Shown here piece by piece: positions 32,942 to 41,628 of a stretch of 53,620 bases of DNA. Source of the DNA: Pseudomonadota bacterium. GTDB taxonomy: Bacteria > Myxococcota_A > Bradymonadia > Bradymonadales > GCA-2716585. The stretch covers positions 1 to 53,620 of the forward strand of contig SYOX01000387.1 in the NCBI GenBank assembly GCA_005804885.1, given 5' to 3'. Within the stretch, counting starts at the first letter, position 1; every line of letters starts with the position of its first letter. The notes below the pieces were generated by a model. That model had not been told where the DNA came from and ran no database searches. It saw only the letters and a list, made by a program, of their open reading frames with translations. The position numbers and the translations under genes are program-made.

Positions 32942-35419
32942 ATGAGCATGCGCAACTTCAGGTGGGGTTCAAGGAAGGCCGTCCTGACGCTGGTGTCAGG
33001 GGGCGTGCTGGCCGCAGGAGGCGTGGCCTGCGACGACGAGGTCATCTTTGAGAACGAGCCTCCTGTGCGAAGCGGGCTCTTTGAGCGCACGGATCGGGTC
33101 TTCGAGGATCAGGACAAGTTCCTGGACGAGGACGGCAACGACATCTGCGTCAACAACATCAACGACCTCCTGGTGCGCTTTGATGAGATCGCCGAGTTCC
33201 GCAACAGCAACAACAACCCCGACGACGACGTCACGGTCGAGCAGCTCACGGATCGCCTGACGGAGTTCCTGACCGATCCGGCCGAGATCGCCGGGAGCAT
33301 CGACCTCGCCATCGGCGGCGTGCCCAAGGACAACGAGGAGCAGATCTCCAAGGACGTCATCTTCCTGCTGGCCGTCCTGGGGACGAGCAACAGCCTGCTC
33401 GGTGACCTGACCCAGACCCCTCGTCAAGGGATCGAGGGCCGCGACGACCTCATCGGCTTCCCCGACGAGGACGACGGCCCCCTCTTCGGCTCCAAGGAGT
33501 GCTCGCCGGCCACCAAGCTCTGGGCCGGCGGCTACTACAAGGCCACGAAGATGCCCCCGACGATGGGGGAGTGGTGCGAGAAGTATGGCTTTGAGGCCAA
33601 CTGTCAGAACGGGAACATCCGCGCCAACGACGGCAAGGATCTGAAGATCTCCTACTTCAACGCCCACGCGCTGCCGGTCTTCCGGATCACGCTGTGCAAC
33701 AACGACGACTTCGTCCGGGAGGAGAAGGGCTTCAAGGGCGTCGGCTTCGGCTGCGTCAACCTCAATTACATCTGCGAGGAGCGCGTCAAGCCCGGCGTCA
33801 TCGCCGACGCCACCCTGGAGCAGATCACCGGCGAGACCAAGGGCTCGGCCAACTTCCGAGAGGCCGTCAACGCCCTTGAGCTGGGCCTCAACGACACCAT
33901 CGAGGTCAACGGCGACCCCGTCTCCGTCATCTGCGACAACCCCGAGCAGGACGTCAACTGCAACCGCTGTGAAGCCGTCTCCGTCACCATGCACTACGAC
34001 TTCGTCAACAACAGCGATCCCAGGCCCACGGTCGTCTTCGGCGCCTACCGCGGCGTCGACAACACCGCGCCCCTGATGGACCGCATCGACCTGAGCTTCA
34101 ACGGCATCGAGGAGCCCTTCGAGGTCATCCCCAACATCTGCAACTCCTGCCACGCAGGACACCCCTACGAGCCCAAGGACCCTGCCAACCCCTCCTTCGA
34201 GGACTACAACATCCAGTCCCAGTTCCTGCCCATCAACTACCGCTTCGCGCTCCAGGATGCCGCCGAGCTCAAGGCCTTCCTCGACAACAAGCTGATCTTC
34301 AACCAGTCCGTCATGACCGACGCCCCTCGCGCCGAGCGCCCCGACGACGTCCGCCTCTTCATCAAGGACAACAACACCCCCGCGCCCTTCTTTGTCGATG
34401 CCAGCGGGGATCTGGAGGACTCCGAGAAGATCAACAAGTTCATCACGGACATCGACCCGCTGGCCTACACCGGCTTTGCCACCGACGGCCTCAACAAGAG
34501 CTTCGGGGCCTTCGTCAACGACGCCATCGGCAATGACGAGCTGGACGCGATCGAGCTCCACGACGACGACGAGATCCCCGACGGCTGGAAGCAGGGCAAG
34601 TCCGGCAAGGACGGCGAGAACTTCTATCGAATCGTCGGCGAGCACTGCAACGACGGCTGCCACATCGCGCTGCCGCCGCCGCTGGACTTCCAGAGCTTCG
34701 ACAACTTCAAGGAATACCGCGAGACCATCCTGCGCGACCTCTGCCAGGACTACTCCATGCCCCACTCCCCCGAGGCCTTCTTCCTCTTCTGGAGCCGCTC
34801 CGAGCGCGTCACGAAGGATCCCGAGGACAACATCCGCCTCAACAAGAACAAGGACTACGAGCTGGTCGACTTCGCCGACCGCAAGGACGAGCTCGAAGAC
34901 GGCAACATGCGCGGCGACGTCGAGCTCTTCCTCGAGTTCGAAGGCCCCGGCTGGGAGCCCCTCATCAACGACCTCGAAGATGGCCTCGACAGCTGCGACA
35001 TCCCCCCCATGGCCACGACCTTCATCCGAACCGCCGAGATCACCAACTTTGCCGCCATCGCCGGCAAGCGCGACAAGTGCATCGAGGAGCTCAAGGGCGA
35101 GCGCTTTGGGCGCCTCTTCTGCCGCACCCTCTGCGATCCCAAGATCTTCAGCGACGAAGGGCTTGAGAAGGAGGGCTTCATCTTCCTTCGCACCGCCGAG
35201 ATCACCCGCGATGTCTGCGAGAACCTCGCCGACTCCATCGACAACAGAAAGTTCAACGACGTCGACGACCTCGGCCTCCCCGGCCAGGTCGAGGGGCTCT
35301 TCCTGATCGACAACGTGATCGATGAAGACGAGATCGATCGCGGCAACCTCCTTGAGCCCAAGACCAACTTCAAGAAGACCGCCAAGCAGTTCCGCGAGTC
35401 CCAGGGCCTCAAGGACTGA
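32942..35419 (+). CDS. Large lipoprotein with CXXCH and CXXXCH motifs (cytochrome-like)
   Basis: An 825-aa protein with a signal peptide ending AAGGVAC (lipobox), then an acidic Asn/Asp-rich chain. A canonical c-type heme motif, CNSCH, is at 400-404, and a wider CNDGCH (CXXXCH) is at 569-574, in the arrangement HCNDGCHIALPPPLDF seen in some secreted cytochrome-like domains. Further Cys pairs (CNRCE near 345 and others) may form disulfides. Hence it may be an extracytoplasmic redox protein, but heme binding is a prediction. A second ATG at 32948 is better spaced from a GGGGG box, so the start could be two codons later. A pentapeptide-repeat gene follows 61 bp downstream. Confidence 0.7.
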   Translation: MSMRNFRWGSRKAVLTLVSGGVLAAGGVACDDEVIFENEPPVRSGLFERTDRVFEDQDKFLDEDGNDICVNNINDLLVRFDEIAEFRNSNNNPDDDVTVEQLTDRLTEFLTDPAEIAGSIDLAIGGVPKDNEEQISKDVIFLLAVLGTSNSLLGDLTQTPRQGIEGRDDLIGFPDEDDGPLFGSKECSPATKLWAGGYYKATKMPPTMGEWCEKYGFEANCQNGNIRANDGKDLKISYFNAHALPVFRITLCNNDDFVREEKGFKGVGFGCVNLNYICEERVKPGVIADATLEQITGETKGSANFREAVNALELGLNDTIEVNGDPVSVICDNPEQDVNCNRCEAVSVTMHYDFVNNSDPRPTVVFGAYRGVDNTAPLMDRIDLSFNGIEEPFEVIPNICNSCHAGHPYEPKDPANPSFEDYNIQSQFLPINYRFALQDAAELKAFLDNKLIFNQSVMTDAPRAERPDDVRLFIKDNNTPAPFFVDASGDLEDSEKINKFITDIDPLAYTGFATDGLNKSFGAFVNDAIGNDELDAIELHDDDEIPDGWKQGKSGKDGENFYRIVGEHCNDGCHIALPPPLDFQSFDNFKEYRETILRDLCQDYSMPHSPEAFFLFWSRSERVTKDPEDNIRLNKNKDYELVDFADRKDELEDGNMRGDVELFLEFEGPGWEPLINDLEDGLDSCDIPPMATTFIRTAEITNFAAIAGKRDKCIEELKGERFGRLFCRTLCDPKIFSDEGLEKEGFIFLRTAEITRDVCENLADSIDNRKFNDVDDLGLPGQVEGLFLIDNVIDEDEIDRGNLLEPKTNFKKTAKQFRESQGLKD

Positions 35420-35480
35420 TCCCCCGAGGGGCCCTCAACCCGAGGGCCCCCCCCTCTCCACGCGGCGCGACTCCTCGACG

Positions 35481-36599
35481 ATGAAGCGCGCCGCGCTCCC
35501 CCTCCCTCGGCTCTCCCCGCCCACCCCCGGTGTTCCGGTGCGACGACGCTCCCTGATCCTCTTCCTCACCATCCTCTCTCCCCTTGTCGCCTGCGGCGAG
35601 GATCCCGTCGAGCCCCTGACCATCAACGGCTGCCCCATGATCCCCGCCACGATCTGTCGCGGCGTCGATCTCTCCGGGCAATCCCTCTCGGCGCTTGATC
35701 TGCGCCGAGCCAACTTCACCGAGGCCAACCTCAGCGGCGCCTCGCTCGATGACGCCGACCTCGATCTGGCCGACATGACCGGCGCCAACGTCGCCGGCGC
35801 CTCCTTCCTGCGCGCCTCGCTCGTGCGCGCCTCCCTGACCGGCGCCGACTGCCAGGGCGCCAACTTCGAACTGGCCGACCTCCACCTCGCCCGCTTCGAG
35901 CGCGCCTCTCTCGACGGCGCCTTCCTGGAGGGCGCCGACCTCCACCTCGCCCGCCTCAACATGTCCACCTTCAACGACGCCGACCTCACCGACGCCGACC
36001 TGTCGCTGACGAGCATGCACGGCGTCTCCCTGGTGCGCGCCAGGCTCTTCAAGGCCAACCTCACCCGCGCCGACCTCGCCGTCGGCACCGACATGACCGA
36101 GGCCGACCTCACCCTCTCGCGCCTCGACGGCGCCAGGCTCAACAACACCGTCATGGATCGCGCCCTCCTGAACTCCACCCAGGCCTTCAGCGCCGACTTC
36201 TCCGTCACCTCGCTCATCGGCGCCGACCTCCAGCGCGGCAACTTCATCGCCTCCAACTTCGCCCTCTCCAATCTGACCGACGTCATCGCCTCCGAGGCCG
36301 ACCTCTCCGCCACCAACCTGACCAACGCCGACCTGACCGGCGCGACCCTCTTCAACGCCGACCTCATCGCCGCCGACGCCTCCGAGGCGAACCTCACCCG
36401 CGCCGTCCTGATCAACGCCGATCTCCGCGGCGCCGATCTCCGCGCCGCCGACCTCACCGACGCCAACCTCACCGGCGCCAACCTCGCCGGCGCCACCCTC
36501 ACCGACATCGTCTGGGACAGCACCACGTGCCCCGACGGCGTCGACTCCGACGCCGCCGCCGATGGCACCTGCCTCGAGCACCTCGTTGCGCCTCAATAG
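35481..36599 (+). CDS. Pentapeptide-repeat lipoprotein
   Basis: A 372-aa protein. After a signal ending SPLVAC, residues about 58-355 are nearly continuous pentapeptide repeats (A[DN]LxX), for example ANFTEANLSGASLDDADL, with some 55-60 units. Such repeats fold into a right-handed quadrilateral beta-helix; members include gyrase-protecting proteins, but most are of unknown role. As a lipoprotein it should sit in the envelope, not bind gyrase. The start may instead be the GTG at 35538 (MRRRSLILFL), which gives a cleaner signal peptide; neither start has a strong ribosome-binding site. It is probably co-transcribed with the heme-motif lipoprotein gene. Confidence 0.85.
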   Translation: MKRAALPLPRLSPPTPGVPVRRRSLILFLTILSPLVACGEDPVEPLTINGCPMIPATICRGVDLSGQSLSALDLRRANFTEANLSGASLDDADLDLADMTGANVAGASFLRASLVRASLTGADCQGANFELADLHLARFERASLDGAFLEGADLHLARLNMSTFNDADLTDADLSLTSMHGVSLVRARLFKANLTRADLAVGTDMTEADLTLSRLDGARLNNTVMDRALLNSTQAFSADFSVTSLIGADLQRGNFIASNFALSNLTDVIASEADLSATNLTNADLTGATLFNADLIAADASEANLTRAVLINADLRGADLRAADLTDANLTGANLAGATLTDIVWDSTTCPDGVDSDAAADGTCLEHLVAPQ

Positions 36600-36624
36600 A
36601 TTGTAGTTGGTTGTAATTGTTGGT

Positions 36625-36700
36625 GTTTTTTGCCTTGGGGCGATGGGCTCGCCCCTGGCCGGCGGCGCGTATTCATCCCCTGCGATGATTTTTTTTAGAT
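36625..36700. other. Low-GC leader with a 7-bp hairpin
   Basis: The gap after the pentapeptide gene is unusually AT-rich for this DNA. It holds runs of T at 36625-36631 and about 36688-36695, and a perfect hairpin GGGGCGA/TCGCCCC (36637-36655). The T-runs lie before or well after the stem, so it is not a classical terminator; it could be the promoter or leader of the toroid gene. Confidence 0.35.
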
Positions 36701-36792
36701 CGCCTCGACGCCCCGTCGCGTTCGTCCTCTTCACCTCAAGGGCAATCCGGATCGCGGCGCCGATCGCGGCGAACCAACATGGAGAAGGCGAG

Positions 36793-38889
36793 ATGGGCAA
36801 GATGAACAGACAATCCTGGTTGACGCTCGGCATGGGCGGCGTGGCGGTGGCGATGGTGGCCGGCTCGGTGGCCTTGAGCCTGACGGGAGGCGGCGACGAG
36901 GCCACCGCCTCGGAGGTCGAGGACGACGACAAGGCCGCCGAAGAGTCCTCCTCCGAGCTCAAGCCGGCCCGCGCGAAGGTCACCCCCTTCAAGCTCGAAG
37001 AGTGCGCGATGCCCGTCGGCTCAAGGCCGGTGGCCACGAAGGAGAAGGGCAACCCGCTGGCCCGCGCCTCGGCCCAGAAGGGGCTCGACTTCCTCACCAA
37101 GGAGGCCCTGGCCTGGCAGACGCAGCACAACTGCTACGGCTGCCACGTCCAGGCCGTCACCGTCGAGGCCCTGGCCGTCGGCTACCACCACCAGTACGAC
37201 GTCGGCAAGAAGGACCTCGCCACCATCCTCGACGGCATGTTGACCCTCAACGGCGGCGCCCGCACCCCGCAGGGCCTCGGGCACTCCTCGCCCAGCATCG
37301 CGACCGCGGCCAAGGTGCTCGGCTCGGCCGCCTTCGCCCGCTACGACCGCTGGGTGGACGCCGAGGTCCACAAGGATCTGCTCAAGACCGCCTCGGAGAT
37401 CCTGGAGTATCAGCGCCCCGACGGCTCCATCGTCGTCGAGTGGAACAGCGCGCCGGTGGCCACGGGCACGACCCAGAGCACCGCGCAGGCGATGATCGTC
37501 TTCAAGCAGGCCTACGAGCGCTCCGCCGACGACCAGTGGCTCACGGCCGTCCAGCGGGCCGAGGACTACCTCCACGGGGTCATCTCGAGCTGGAACAAGA
37601 CCCCCCCGCAGGACATCCAGGAGATCAACTACGCCGTCATGGGCCTGCTGGCCGCCGGGGTGGGCAACACCGAAGACATCATGGTCAAGCTCCAGCGGCG
37701 CCTGCTCAACCTCCAGTCCAAGGACGGCTCCTGGGGCGAGAAGCTGGCCGAGGGCGAGACGCTCCAGGTCGACGGCCAGATGGACGCCCTCAGAAACGTC
37801 AACATCGAGGCCGTGGGCCGCTCGGTGACGGCGCCCTTCGCCACCGGCCAGACGATCTACACCCTTCGGATGCTCGGGATGACCGACGGGGACGAGGCCA
37901 TCGCCCGCGGCACGAAGTGGCTCATCGATCACCAGCAGCCCACGGGCGGCTGGTCCGTGGCCGGCTTTGGCAAGGCCGAGGCCATGTGGGCGGTGCTCGG
38001 GCTCGTGTCGACGGACGTGATGACGCTCGCGGTCGAAGACCTCAAGAACGGACAGCACGTCGAGGGCAAGCACGCCTTCAAGGTCGACGCGCGCGACAAC
38101 AAGTCCGGCGGCGTCCTCAAGATCGAGATCGCCGTCGATGACATCCCCGCCTTTGGCGCCTGCGCCAGCCAGCTCTCCTGGGCCTGGGACACCTCGACCG
38201 TCGACCAGGGCAAGCACCTGATCACCATCGCCGCCACCAACGTGCGCGGCGAGGTCAGCAAGCGGATCTTCGAGGTCTACACCGGCGATGTCTACCTGAC
38301 CCAGCTCGGCACCCGCTTTGACAACAACGGCACCGTCGTCTCGCTGCGCAACATTGCCCCCTCGGCCATGCCCAACACGGTCGAGATGGAGATCCTCGGC
38401 ACCGACGACAAGGGGGCCGTCCAGAAGGGCGCGCCGCTGCGCACCATCAAGCAGGACGGCAGCCAGGGCTCGATGAGCTTCTTCTGGGATGGCAAGGACG
38501 GCGGCGGCAAGGACCTCGCCCGAGGCCGCTATGTCGCCCGCGTGACCTTCCGCGACCAGAAGGGCGGCGCCCGCCAGACCGAGGACCTCGTCTTCGTCCA
38601 CGACACCGCCGAAACCCAACAGAACGAGTTCGGTCAGATCCAGGGCTCGCTGAACTTCGCCGACGGCGACGTGGCGGCCAACTCCGAGGTCGAGCTGCTC
38701 GACGAGGAGGGCAATGTCGTCCAGCGCGTCTGGAGCAACGGGATGGGCAACTACCGCTTCCGCAACGTCGACGGAGAGCGCAAGTACAAGGTCCGCCTCA
38801 ACAAGAAGGGCTTCAAGCCCGCCGAGATGCCCATCTCCGCCCCCAAGGCCGCCGAGGCCAAGGGCGACATGATGCTCGAAGCCGAGTAA
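36793..38889 (+). CDS. Alpha/alpha-toroid (prenyltransferase/squalene-cyclase-like) protein with a CXXCH motif
   Basis: A 698-aa protein with one N-terminal transmembrane/signal segment (about 10-32) and an acidic linker. HNCYGCHVQAVTVEAL puts a CXXCH heme-type motif at 114-118, inside the first helical repeat. Residues about 90-430 are toroid repeats with QW-like signatures (YQRPDGSIVVEW, LQSKDGSWGEKL, HQQPTGGWSVAG), as in squalene cyclase/prenyltransferase folds, but the cyclase DxDD motif is not seen, so it is probably not a terpene cyclase. Residues about 440-690 are beta domains, including a carboxypeptidase-regulatory-like module (LDEEGNVVQRVWSNGMGNYR). GGAGAAGGCG precedes the ATG. Location is likely extracytoplasmic. 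Confidence 0.75.
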   Translation: MGKMNRQSWLTLGMGGVAVAMVAGSVALSLTGGGDEATASEVEDDDKAAEESSSELKPARAKVTPFKLEECAMPVGSRPVATKEKGNPLARASAQKGLDFLTKEALAWQTQHNCYGCHVQAVTVEALAVGYHHQYDVGKKDLATILDGMLTLNGGARTPQGLGHSSPSIATAAKVLGSAAFARYDRWVDAEVHKDLLKTASEILEYQRPDGSIVVEWNSAPVATGTTQSTAQAMIVFKQAYERSADDQWLTAVQRAEDYLHGVISSWNKTPPQDIQEINYAVMGLLAAGVGNTEDIMVKLQRRLLNLQSKDGSWGEKLAEGETLQVDGQMDALRNVNIEAVGRSVTAPFATGQTIYTLRMLGMTDGDEAIARGTKWLIDHQQPTGGWSVAGFGKAEAMWAVLGLVSTDVMTLAVEDLKNGQHVEGKHAFKVDARDNKSGGVLKIEIAVDDIPAFGACASQLSWAWDTSTVDQGKHLITIAATNVRGEVSKRIFEVYTGDVYLTQLGTRFDNNGTVVSLRNIAPSAMPNTVEMEILGTDDKGAVQKGAPLRTIKQDGSQGSMSFFWDGKDGGGKDLARGRYVARVTFRDQKGGARQTEDLVFVHDTAETQQNEFGQIQGSLNFADGDVAANSEVELLDEEGNVVQRVWSNGMGNYRFRNVDGERKYKVRLNKKGFKPAEMPISAPKAAEAKGDMMLEAE

Positions 38890-39122
38890 GCCCCCCTCGC
38901 CCCCGCCCCGACGACATCACCACCCGCTCAATTGTCCCCGACGGGGTCACGGCCGCTGAGCCGGTCGTGGGTCCTTGCGGCCCACCCTCACCCCCATCGC
39001 GCCTCCTTGTCGCTCCCCTCATCTGCCGAGCCCTTTGTCCTGCGCCTCGGGATCGTCTAGAACCAGACCTCGATTCGAAGCCTGGGTCTGGGTGCGATCA
39101 CGGGGAGGCAGGCGAGGGGCGG

Positions 39123-39806
39123 ATGGAGCAGGAGGGTGTTATCAAGTTTCGGGCCGAGCACAGGTCCGAGGCGTTGAGCTGGTCGCGGCAGGGGGAGGCG
39201 GCGGCGCAGCTCATCGCGTGGCGCGAGATCCTGGGCAAGCTGGAGATCGTCGGTCAGGTCGCGGGGCGCTACGAGGGCGCGGGCTTTGGCAATGTCAGCG
39301 CGCGGCTGGGGCCTTTTCCGGGAACGCCCGGTCACAGGCCCTTCCTCATCACGGGGACGCAGACCGGGGGGGTCGAGTGCATGGCGCTGGAGCACTTCTG
39401 CGTCGTGGAGCGCTACGACGTGGCTGAGAACCGCGTCGAGAGCTTCGGCCCCGTGCTGCCGTCGAGCGAGTCGATGACCCACGGCGCGATCTACGACCTC
39501 GGCGCGCACATCCGGGTCGTCCTCCACGTCCACAGCCCCGTCCTCTGGCGCGAGTCCGACAGGCTCGGCCTGCCCTCGACGCCCAAGGAGGTCCCCTACG
39601 GCACCCGCGCGATGGCGATGGCCGTGCGCGGCCTCTATCGCCAGAGCGCGCTGCCTGAGCGCCGGATCTTCTCGATGAAGGGCCACGAGGACGGGATAGT
39701 CGTCTTTGGCCGGAGCGCCGAGGAGGCCGGCCAGGCGCTCCTCGCCGAGCTTGCCCGCGCCTTCACGGGCCTGTGCCACGATCAGAAGAAGCTCTGCCGC
39801 CTCTGA
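39123..39806 (+). CDS. Class II aldolase/adducin-like protein
   Basis: A 227-aa protein of the class II aldolase/adducin fold (fuculose- and ribulose-phosphate aldolases). GFGNVSAR near 55 is the substrate-phosphate loop, SSESMTHGAIYDLG near 118 is the acidic/His block, and VVLHVHSP holds two of the zinc His residues; a third His lies in KGHEDGIVVFG. The zinc site looks complete, so an aldolase or decarboxylase is possible. The N-terminal half is short, and the substrate is unknown. GAGGGGC lies just upstream of the ATG. The 226-bp gap after it holds no supported gene. Confidence 0.82.
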   Translation: MEQEGVIKFRAEHRSEALSWSRQGEAAAQLIAWREILGKLEIVGQVAGRYEGAGFGNVSARLGPFPGTPGHRPFLITGTQTGGVECMALEHFCVVERYDVAENRVESFGPVLPSSESMTHGAIYDLGAHIRVVLHVHSPVLWRESDRLGLPSTPKEVPYGTRAMAMAVRGLYRQSALPERRIFSMKGHEDGIVVFGRSAEEAGQALLAELARAFTGLCHDQKKLCRL

Positions 39807-40032
39807 AGGATCCAAGGATCGACCGTGTTCGGTCCAGCTTGTCGAGGCAGCCGCTGGCGCGGCCCTTCTTCATTTGAAAAGTCTTTTGGATTCAATGGGT
39901 TGGTGTCGGGTCTTCGCCTCACTGCTCGGGGGCGAGCAAGCCTTCGCGCAGCAAACTCAGCCGCGATCCCAACGGGCCGGCGTTGTTGATGGGCATGTCG
40001 ATCCCGGCAGGGCGGCGTTCTTGGGCCTTGAT

Positions 40033-40974
40033 TCACTCGGAGGGGCTGTCTTCGGGCGGGAGATCGCGGGCAAGCAAGGCCGCCTTCAAGCTCGCCAGCT
40101 CGGCCTCAAGCGAGGCTGCACGGAGCCCTTCAGCCTCGGCGCGTTGAGCGGCGGCCTCGGCGCGCTGATCTGCGGCCTTGGCGCGCTCTCGATCGACCTC
40201 GGCGCGCTGATCTGCGGCCTCGGCGCGCTCTCGCTCGGCCTCCTTGAGCCGTCTTTCATGCTCGGCGACGGTGGGGACAAGCTCGCAGCCGCTGGGATCG
40301 AAGGACAACCTCGGACGGGGGCCCTGCTCGGTGTCCACGGTGACCAGATGGACCTCCAGGACCGACGACCAGCAGGCCCCGTCGCCCGTATAGGTCCTCA
40401 CCCACTGGCCCTCGTCGTCTCTGGCGTAGCGCTGGAACGTGTATCGCGTCGCCCCGCGGGCAGGTTTGCTCCCTGGCAGCATTGAGCGCCTGGCCCCCTC
40501 GATGTCGTAGATAAAAAGCTCCTCGACATCAAGCTGCTCGTACTTCGGAGGCAGCTGCTCGTAATCCTTGCGCCAGTCCTCCGACACGATCTCAATGGCG
40601 ACGCTCGGGGGGTTGTGGCCTCGCTTCCACGTCTGAATGGATGTGGGCCGGGGTCGTTCGCTGCGCCAGGGCATCAAGAAGACGTCGGGCGAGATGCGAA
40701 CCAGGTGCTTCGTCTCGATCCAGGCGAAGAAGATGTCCGTGCCTGCCACGACGTTGGTCCACTGCCGCTGCTCGATCAGATGCTCAAGGCTGCTCAAGAG
40801 CAAGACCACGCTGTCCATCTGATCGAAGCTCTGACCCATGTCGTCCTCGTCCGTGAGGTACCACGAAGACCAGTCACCAGGAACAGGCGGCTGGGGCTGG
40901 CTTCGGCGCCGCGAGCGGCGTTGCGCGGGGATGTTGACCAGGGAAGGTGTGGGCGTGTTCGTCATGTGCGTCAT
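40033..40974 (-). CDS. Uma2-family (DUF820) nuclease-like protein with coiled-coil tail
   Basis: 313 aa from the ATG at 40974; ATGs at 41016 and 40965 are alternatives. The core is a Uma2/DUF820 PD-(D/E)xK-like domain: RISPDVFLM (Asp), SVAIEIVSEDWRKD (Glu of ExV) and a Lys in PPKYEQLDVEELFIYD. These match the restriction-endonuclease-like fold, though activity is unproven for most members. The last 70 residues are a long coiled coil of AERERAEAADQRAE repeats. A basic N-terminal stretch (RRSRRRSQ) could bind nucleic acid. This family is usually present in many copies per genome and is often linked to mobile or accessory DNA. Confidence 0.82.
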   Translation of the reverse strand: MTHMTNTPTPSLVNIPAQRRSRRRSQPQPPVPGDWSSWYLTDEDDMGQSFDQMDSVVLLLSSLEHLIEQRQWTNVVAGTDIFFAWIETKHLVRISPDVFLMPWRSERPRPTSIQTWKRGHNPPSVAIEIVSEDWRKDYEQLPPKYEQLDVEELFIYDIEGARRSMLPGSKPARGATRYTFQRYARDDEGQWVRTYTGDGACWSSVLEVHLVTVDTEQGPRPRLSFDPSGCELVPTVAEHERRLKEAERERAEAADQRAEVDRERAKAADQRAEAAAQRAEAEGLRAASLEAELASLKAALLARDLPPEDSPSE

Positions 40975-41016
40975 GCTCCGATCCGACGTCCGATATTCAG
41001 AGTAGCAATGCCCCAT

Positions 41017-41628
41017 CCACTGGTCAACCTTTCAGCACGCTGCAACCCTTGAAGGGCGCCCGCCCCTCGCCCCGATCCGCCCCCTCCTCACCACGATTAC
41101 GGGCGCGATGATTCGGGGGGGGTGGGCCGCAGGAGCCATTGTCGGGATCGGTGGCCGTCTAGGGCGGGTGGCGAGGTCGTCGTGGCGGGACTCGATCCAC
41201 CCGTGTCCGTAATTCAAGCGTCCCCCCTCCTTCCGTAGGGAGGAAGGCAGTGCCTCTCGGGGGACAGGGGGTGGAGTGCGATCCACCCGAAGCCGTAATA
41301 CGAGCGTCCCCCCTCCTTCCGGAGGGAGGAGGGGGACAGGGGGTGGAGTGAGGTCGCTCAACGCGCATTGAGGCCGCGTCAACGATGATCCTCTCAGGAG
41401 GCACGCGCGTACTACTCGATGTGGTCGCTCCTCGTGATGCTGAGGGACTGGCGTTGCGAGGGGTGACGACATCAGGTTTTTCTTGTGGGCCTCCTTGTTT
41501 CCTGGAGCCAGGGGCCTGCTGGCGGTTGATCGATAAGTTAAACGTTATCAGTGACTTATAGGCATTTGACGGGCGTGGCGCTGCCGGTGGTTCCGGCGAC
41601 GTCATCGACGCAATCCGGTGAAGGAAAC
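41017..41628. other. ~0.6-kb gap with duplicated palindromic repeat
   Basis: No supported gene. It contains the duplicated element at 41194-41350. Near 41530-41570 lies a lower-GC stretch with an imperfect palindrome, GATAAGTTAAACGTTATC, just upstream of the large repeat-protein gene; it could be an operator or promoter site, but I see no clear -35/-10 pair. Confidence 0.5.
41194..41350. repeat. Two direct copies of a ~75-bp unit, each with an internal inverted repeat
   Basis: Both copies (41194-41278 and 41280-41350) share GATCCACCCG, CCGTAAT, CCCCCCTCCTTCC, an inverted GGAGGGAGG-type arm, then GGGGGACAGGGGGTGGAGTG. The first copy has about 14 extra bases in the loop. The inverted arms would form strong hairpins, as in REP-type elements. 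Confidence 0.8.

Noticed and set aside
36793..38889. Squalene-hopene cyclase
   Set aside because: The DxDD catalytic motif is absent, and the protein is exported and carries a CXXCH motif.
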